From the NCBI GenBank assembly GCA_002409745.1, contig DHOU01000021.1, positions 32,359-96,358 of the forward strand: a DNA stretch of 64,000 bases, in the 5' to 3' direction. The translations under genes were made by a program, and so were the position numbers. The first letter of the stretch is position 1, and every line of letters starts with the position of its first letter. Positions 59,570 to 64,000 of this stretch are shown piece by piece. The notes beneath the pieces are model-generated. The model was not told the origin of the DNA, ran no database searches, and was given only the letters and a program-made list of their open reading frames with translations. The DNA comes from Bacteroidales bacterium UBA5382 (lineage in GTDB: Bacteria > Bacteroidota > Bacteroidia > Bacteroidales > Dysgonomonadaceae).

Positions 59570-60169
59570 ATGAACACAAAAACTCTTCTAGTTGCCTTGT
59601 TCTGTTTGGCGTCGGCAACCGCTTTTTCACAAACCGAGAAAGGACGGTTTGTGGTGTCGGGAAAGACATCTCTCGATTTTTCTTATTCCGAAACGACCCT
59701 CAAGGGAAGCGTTTCCCCGGGCTTCGACACGTCCGACAATATGTCTAATTTCACTGTGACAGCCTCCGGGGGATATTTTGTCTTCGACGGATTTGCCCCC
59801 GACCTTCAGGTTTCGTTCACTTCGCAGGAAGATAAAGCCGACAATCGCCTGTCGCAGTTTACCGTTATGCCCGGAGCGATGTATTACCCCTTGAATAAGG
59901 GTATTGTCCGTCCTTTTGTGCAGGCGGGTATCGGGTATGTCAATGTGAGTATCAAAACCCCTTTGGATACCGGCGGAAAATACACGCAGTCTTATAACGG
60001 CTGGACGTGGGGCGGCGGTCTTGGAGCGTCTTTTTTTGTCAAAGAACACATTTCCATCGATCTGGCGGCTCAGTATGTGGCCATCAAAACAAGCTATTCG
60101 GGCGACTCGTCCCAGAAAATGAATATCGACGGATTTGCCGGCGTAGTCGGATTTTCACTTTATTTTTAA
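59570..60169 (+). CDS. Outer-membrane beta-barrel protein, copy 1
   Basis: A 199-residue protein with a signal peptide (MNTKTLLVALFCLASATAFS, cleaved before QTEKGRF). It has alternating beta strands and the terminal aromatic FSLYF, as in porin-like OMP_b-brl proteins. Strand blocks VTASGGYFVFDGFAPDLQVSF and PFVQAGIGYVNV are shared with the next gene. It may stabilise the envelope or form a small pore; no ligand is known. The second copy follows 12 bases later. Confidence 0.85.
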   Translation: MNTKTLLVALFCLASATAFSQTEKGRFVVSGKTSLDFSYSETTLKGSVSPGFDTSDNMSNFTVTASGGYFVFDGFAPDLQVSFTSQEDKADNRLSQFTVMPGAMYYPLNKGIVRPFVQAGIGYVNVSIKTPLDTGGKYTQSYNGWTWGGGLGASFFVKEHISIDLAAQYVAIKTSYSGDSSQKMNIDGFAGVVGFSLYF

Positions 60170-60181
60170 TTGCCGTATTGT

Positions 60182-60781
60182 ATGAAAAGCAAGATTTTTA
60201 TCGTTTTGTTGATGACCCTAATCCTGTCGGCCACGCTTTCGGCACAAACCGAAAAAGGGCAATGGATTATCGGGGGAAATGCTTCTTTGGATGTTACGTA
60301 TACCGAAGGGGGATTGTCGAACCAATCCGGCAAATCGGGCTATACCGTCTTGAACATCACTCCTGAGGCCGGTTATTTCGTGTTCGATAATTTTTCGGCC
60401 GGACTGTCGGGAAACTATGCCTACCGTTGGGACTTCGAGTCGGAGGATATGACCCTGTTGTCGCAATTCAAATACTACCTTTCGCAAAGCAACTGTCGCC
60501 CTTTTGTTAAGGCGAATGTCGGGTATCGCTATGCGAGTATATACGGCAATGACGGTTCCCTATTTAATAGTAAAGATATGGGAGGCGTTGTCTTTGGCGG
60601 CGGAATCGGCTGCGCTTTTTTCGTGAGCCGTACGATTTCGATCGACCTGGGCTTGCAGTACCTTCATTCTCATTTAACGCAGATGGGGATTACGTATGAT
60701 TTGGAGACCGATCGAACATTCGATTTTACAGCCAATAAGAACGACGTGAATGTATTCGTCGGCTTTTCTCTCTATTTGTAA
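60182..60781 (+). CDS. Outer-membrane beta-barrel protein, copy 2
   Basis: A 199-residue paralogue of copy 1. Its signal peptide (IFIVLLMTLILSATLSA) is cleaved before QTEKGQW. Shared blocks are TPEAGYFVFDNFSAGLSGNYAY, CRPFVKANVGYRYA and GGGIGCAFFVSRTISIDLGLQY, and the protein ends in FSLYL. The ATG at 60182 begins the signal peptide; an upstream TTG is less likely. The pair appears to be a recent tandem duplication in one transcript. Confidence 0.85.
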   Translation: MKSKIFIVLLMTLILSATLSAQTEKGQWIIGGNASLDVTYTEGGLSNQSGKSGYTVLNITPEAGYFVFDNFSAGLSGNYAYRWDFESEDMTLLSQFKYYLSQSNCRPFVKANVGYRYASIYGNDGSLFNSKDMGGVVFGGGIGCAFFVSRTISIDLGLQYLHSHLTQMGITYDLETDRTFDFTANKNDVNVFVGFSLYL

Positions 60782-60847
60782 GAGACACCCTGTTTTGAGA
60801 GCCTTCTCCTGTCTCACGGCTTAGGGCGGTTAGGCGGGAGTTGCTCT

Positions 60848-63001
60848 CTACAGATGATCGTCGAAGTAACGCGTGATATGCTCATGCAGATGCACACGGT
60901 CTTTCCCGATCATGTTATGCCCGTGCCCGGGATAGATGAAATAGTCGGGATGGGTGCCGGCGTTGATGGATGCTTTCAGGAATTGCAGGCTATTTTGCAA
61001 GACAACGGTAGGATCCTCATCGCCATGTATAATAAGCAGGCGGTCTTTCAGCTTACCGACCTTCGGGAGTAAACTCGTTTCGGCATAGCCTTCGGGATTT
61101 TCCTGCGGCGTATCCATGTATCGTTCGCCGTACATCACTTCGTAGTATTTCCAGTCGATTACCGGTCCGCCGGCCACACCGGCCTTGAATACGCCGGGAT
61201 GGCGGAGCAGGAGGTTTATCGTCATGAATCCGCCGTAGCTCCAGCCGTGAACACCCATCCGTTGGCGATCGACATAGGGTAATGCCTGTAGGAATTCCAC
61301 CCCTTTCATTTGGTCTTGCGACTCAACTACGCCTAAGCGCCGGTGCGTGACATTTTCAAAGTCGATACCCCGGTTGGAAGTGCCGCGGTTATCCATCACA
61401 AACACCAGATAACCTTTTTGCGCCATGTAGATTTCCCATCCGCGCGCGTCGTATTTCCAGCGGTTCGTGACCAGTTGCGAGTGAGGGCCGCCATAGACGT
61501 AAACCACCACGGGATAGCGGCGGGAGGCATCGAAGCCTGTGGGTTTCACCAGCCGGTAGTAGAGATCCGTTTGATTATCGGCGGCCTTTATCGTGCCTGC
61601 TTCCACCGACGGAATGACAAGCCCTTCAAACGGGTCGGCAGCCGATGCCAATTCCTGCCTTTTTCCCGAACCGGCAGCGATAAGCGCCGTGGCGCCCGGT
61701 TGGTCGTGCGCCGAATAGGTGTCGATGAAATAGCTGCCCGCACGGTTGATCTCTGTCGAATGGGTGCCGGGGGCGCGGGTATGCTGCTTGATGGCGCCGC
61801 CCGAAAGTTTCACGCTGAACAAATGGTTTTCGATGGGCGACGGCGCTGCGGCTTCGAACCATACGTTTTTACTTTTGGCGTCGAAACCCACGAGGCGTGT
61901 CACTTCCCACGGCCCTTTCGTCAGTTGCCGGATAAGACGTCCTCCGGTGTCATACAGGTAAAGGTGGCGGTATCCGTCGCGGCGGCTCTGCCAGATAAAT
62001 TGCCCGCCGTTGCCGGGCACGAAAACCGGAGGATATTCCGGCTCCACGTATTTGGCATGCGTTTCTTCGAAAAGCGTGGCGGAGAGGCTTCCCGAAACGG
62101 CCTCGTACCGTTTCAGCCACAGATGGTTCTGCCCGCGGTTTACTTCCGCGACATAGATGGCGTTGCTTTCCGTATTCCAGGCGATATTGGTAAAATAGCG
62201 GTCGGCGGGCTCGCCGGTTTGCAGATAGCGGGTCGTGCCGGTCTGTGTGTCGAAGACGCCGATCGTCACCTGATGGCTGGTCATGCCTGCCATGGGATAT
62301 TTCGTGTTTTTGAGCGTCGCTATCCGTGTCGATATATCTACCAACGGGTAGTCGGTGACCATGCTTTCATCCATGCGGTAAAAAGCCAGTTTTTTACTGT
62401 CGGGCGACCAAAAGAGGCCTCGGTCGATGCCGAATTCGTTTCGGTGTACCGCCTGTCCGTACACAATCGCTTTGTCTTTTTCATCGGAAACGGCAGTATG
62501 CTTGTTGTTTTGATCTTGGATATACAAGTTGTTGTCAATCGTATACGCCAATAAAGAGCCGTCGGGCGAAAGCCGGTGATGAGCGCTTCCCGGTGCAAAT
62601 GGGAAAAAACGCTCCGGTTTCGACTCTTCCAAATCGTATATTCCGATCCCTTTATCGGTGAAAAACCGCACGAACCGGTCGTTCTCTTTTTCAAATTCGA
62701 TATGAAAAACCTTTCCGTAATCATCCCGACGGTCTTTCGTTAAGTCTTTCAGATGGAACAGGAACGTTTGTTTCCCGGCATGGGCGGTATTTTTTGCCGC
62801 AAATACCGAATCGTTATGGATGCGTATCAGGCGGTCGCCCTGCCAGTGGAATTTTTCCGCGATATGCGGTTGGTAGGAGGAGAAGGTTTTTCCTCCGGGA
62901 ATGAGATCCTCTAATGTCAATGTCGAAACGGTTTGCTGCGCTTGTGCGCCAAACGAAATAATATAAGCCAGTATGAATAAGAAAGAAACGGTTCTTTGCA
63001 T
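60848..63001 (-). CDS. S9 family peptidase (dipeptidyl peptidase IV)
   Basis: A 717-residue secreted serine peptidase that removes Xaa-Pro dipeptides from peptides. A signal peptide (TVSFLFILAYIISFGAQAQ) precedes the beta-propeller (residues about 50-460) and an alpha/beta-hydrolase domain. Its catalytic Ser lies in GWSYGGF near residue 588, Asp in IHGDEDPTV near 660 and His in GHGHNM near 694. The YGER-type Glu/Arg region of the propeller is present. It is probably periplasmic or surface-bound and supports growth on peptides. It is six bases downstream of the flavin oxidoreductase gene. Confidence 0.93.
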   Translation of the reverse strand: MQRTVSFLFILAYIISFGAQAQQTVSTLTLEDLIPGGKTFSSYQPHIAEKFHWQGDRLIRIHNDSVFAAKNTAHAGKQTFLFHLKDLTKDRRDDYGKVFHIEFEKENDRFVRFFTDKGIGIYDLEESKPERFFPFAPGSAHHRLSPDGSLLAYTIDNNLYIQDQNNKHTAVSDEKDKAIVYGQAVHRNEFGIDRGLFWSPDSKKLAFYRMDESMVTDYPLVDISTRIATLKNTKYPMAGMTSHQVTIGVFDTQTGTTRYLQTGEPADRYFTNIAWNTESNAIYVAEVNRGQNHLWLKRYEAVSGSLSATLFEETHAKYVEPEYPPVFVPGNGGQFIWQSRRDGYRHLYLYDTGGRLIRQLTKGPWEVTRLVGFDAKSKNVWFEAAAPSPIENHLFSVKLSGGAIKQHTRAPGTHSTEINRAGSYFIDTYSAHDQPGATALIAAGSGKRQELASAADPFEGLVIPSVEAGTIKAADNQTDLYYRLVKPTGFDASRRYPVVVYVYGGPHSQLVTNRWKYDARGWEIYMAQKGYLVFVMDNRGTSNRGIDFENVTHRRLGVVESQDQMKGVEFLQALPYVDRQRMGVHGWSYGGFMTINLLLRHPGVFKAGVAGGPVIDWKYYEVMYGERYMDTPQENPEGYAETSLLPKVGKLKDRLLIIHGDEDPTVVLQNSLQFLKASINAGTHPDYFIYPGHGHNMIGKDRVHLHEHITRYFDDHL

Positions 63002-63007
63002 AGGTTG

Positions 63008-63964
63008 TCAGAAGTGTTGTTCGGAAAGAGTTCGAAGGGTCGCATTATATTCGTCGATGATCGAGTGAACGACTTCTGCCGCCGGTGCGATTTCTGTTAT
63101 CAACGAAGCAATCTGTCCGATTTCGAGTTCACCTTCATTCAGGTCGCCTTCGAAGATGCCTTTTTTAGCGCGTCCACGGCCTAATAACGTCCGCAGTTCT
63201 TCTACGGGGGCTCCTTTATCTTCCAATTCCTGAACCTGCGTATAAAAATCATTTTTTATCAGCCGGGTAGGGCTGACTTTTTTCAGGGATAAAACGGTAT
63301 CGCCTTCTTGCAGGGAAATACATTTTTGTTTGAAGGCGTCACTGGCCGAACTCTCTTCGGTCAGGGCGAAGCGCGTACCGACCTGCGCTCCTTCGGCTCC
63401 TAAAGCGAAGACGGCCGCCATGGCCTGTCCGGTAGCGATTCCCCCGGCGGCGATCAACGGCAAGTCGATGGCCTTTCTCACATGGGGAAGCAGGGTGAGG
63501 GTGGTGGTTTCTTCGCGTCCGTTATGGCCTCCGGCTTCAAAACCTTCCGCCACCACGGCATCGACCCCGGCTTCGGCGCACTTCAGGGCGAATTTCGAAC
63601 TCGAAACGACATGCGCCACGATGATTCCTTCGGCTTTCAGTTTTCCCGTCCATGCTTTCGGATTGCCGGCCGAGGTGAAGACGATCGGGACTTTTTCTTC
63701 CATCACGATCTTCATAATCTCCTCAATTTGCGGATACATTAACGGAATGTTTACTCCGAAGGGTTTATCGGTGGCGGTCTTGCAGCGTTGGATGTGTTCG
63801 CGTAAGGTTTCGGGATACATCGATCCGGCACCCAGAAGGCCTAATCCGCCGGCATTGCTCACAGCCGAGGCCAAGCGCCATCCGCTGCACCAAACCATTC
63901 CTGCCTGGATAATCGGATAGCGGATACCGAAAAGGGCGGTTATTCTATTTTTGTTCTTGTTCAT
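63008..63964 (-). CDS. NAD(P)H-dependent flavin oxidoreductase / nitronate monooxygenase family
   Basis: A 318-residue TIM-barrel FMN enzyme. Family blocks are ITALFGIRYPIIQAGMVW, GGLGLLGAGSMYPETL, GVDAVVAEGFEAGGHNGREETT (phosphate/FMN loop) and LIAAGGIATGQAMAAVFALGAEGAQVGTRF. Members act as nitronate monooxygenases or as FabK-type enoyl reductases; motif detail is not enough to decide. The ATG at 63964 is chosen because the promoter TAACTTTG (63980-63987) lies just upstream. It may share a transcript with the peptidase gene six bases downstream. Confidence 0.88.
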   Translation of the reverse strand: MNKNKNRITALFGIRYPIIQAGMVWCSGWRLASAVSNAGGLGLLGAGSMYPETLREHIQRCKTATDKPFGVNIPLMYPQIEEIMKIVMEEKVPIVFTSAGNPKAWTGKLKAEGIIVAHVVSSSKFALKCAEAGVDAVVAEGFEAGGHNGREETTTLTLLPHVRKAIDLPLIAAGGIATGQAMAAVFALGAEGAQVGTRFALTEESSASDAFKQKCISLQEGDTVLSLKKVSPTRLIKNDFYTQVQELEDKGAPVEELRTLLGRGRAKKGIFEGDLNEGELEIGQIASLITEIAPAAEVVHSIIDEYNATLRTLSEQHF

Positions 63965-63979
63965 AGCTAATGTTTTTTG

Positions 63980-63987
63980 CAAAGTTA
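63980..63987 (-). promoter_or_regulatory. -7 promoter element of the flavin oxidoreductase gene
   Basis: TAACTTTG on the minus strand, 15 bases before the ATG at 63964. Confidence 0.5.
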
Positions 63988-64000
63988 GGATTTTCTCTGA

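Noticed and set aside
61343..62554. 403-codon frame opposite the dipeptidyl peptidase gene
   Set aside because: Antisense to a gene with all catalytic motifs; no family features of its own.

Overview
The window is 64 kb of a Bacteroidales chromosome. The evidence is a SusC/SusD pair, promoters of the Bacteroidetes type (TAnnTTTG at -7, seen upstream of more than twenty transcription units), few Shine-Dalgarno sites, lysine synthesis by the diaminopimelate aminotransferase route (dapF-dapL), a histone-like HU relative, and house-keeping proteins with Bacteroidales-like sequence. A Parabacteroides/Tannerella-like genus is plausible, but the sequence alone does not fix it. Most of the window is core chromosome. 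The accessory material is at about 8.5-14.4 kb, 24.4-29.2 kb, 34.0-34.6 kb and 36.1-43.3 kb.

Layout. 0-8.4 kb: yaaA (5' end outside the window), aroA, a metal-type ABC permease, mfd, a CYTH protein and ilvE. 8.5-14.4 kb: a decaying block with an intact HicB antitoxin and a gutted HicA toxin, an HxlR regulator divergent from a quinone-reductase-like flavoprotein, remnants of a short-chain dehydrogenase, an aldo/keto reductase and a Crp/Fnr regulator, a nitroreductase, a second flavoprotein with one frameshift, and a DUF234-type ATPase. 14.4-22.8 kb: a zinc-ribbon membrane protein, a minus-strand structured RNA of 6S-like shape, dnaG, a 21-bp degenerate tandem array, a Nat-like ABC exporter, dapF-dapL separated by simple repeats, and a small coiled-coil protein. 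22.8-35.8 kb: tRNA-Cys, radA, yefM-yoeB, tex, ybaK, a second Crp/Fnr remnant, a gutted zeta-type toxin, aspartate kinase with an MFS permease, an HU relative, creD, a RelE-like toxin locus with a poly-A frameshift, and hflX. 35.8-43.4 kb: a long imperfect hairpin (probable small RNA), then susC-susD and two secreted endonuclease/exonuclease/phosphatase-fold enzymes. 43.4-64 kb: an aminotransferase, tRNA-Ser, mltG, ribF, a two-domain DUF1080 lipoprotein, rsfS-ftsH, an exported superoxide dismutase, the pgeF-obg-adk cluster, lpxD, tRNA-Pro, a 41-42-bp tandem array, typA, two paralogous outer-membrane beta-barrels, a dipeptidyl peptidase and a nitronate-monooxygenase-like protein.

Two themes stand out. 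First, at least six genes have lost their interior by out-of-frame deletion while keeping recognisable ends. Two more carry single-base frameshifts. Three of the four toxin-antitoxin-like loci have a broken toxin beside an intact small partner. Second, several non-coding structures are not explained by the genes: two helically phased degenerate arrays (21 bp and 41-42 bp), two long structured transcripts with their own promoter and U-tract, a 26-bp perfect palindrome in front of the ATPase gene, and a switch-like leader in front of dapF.
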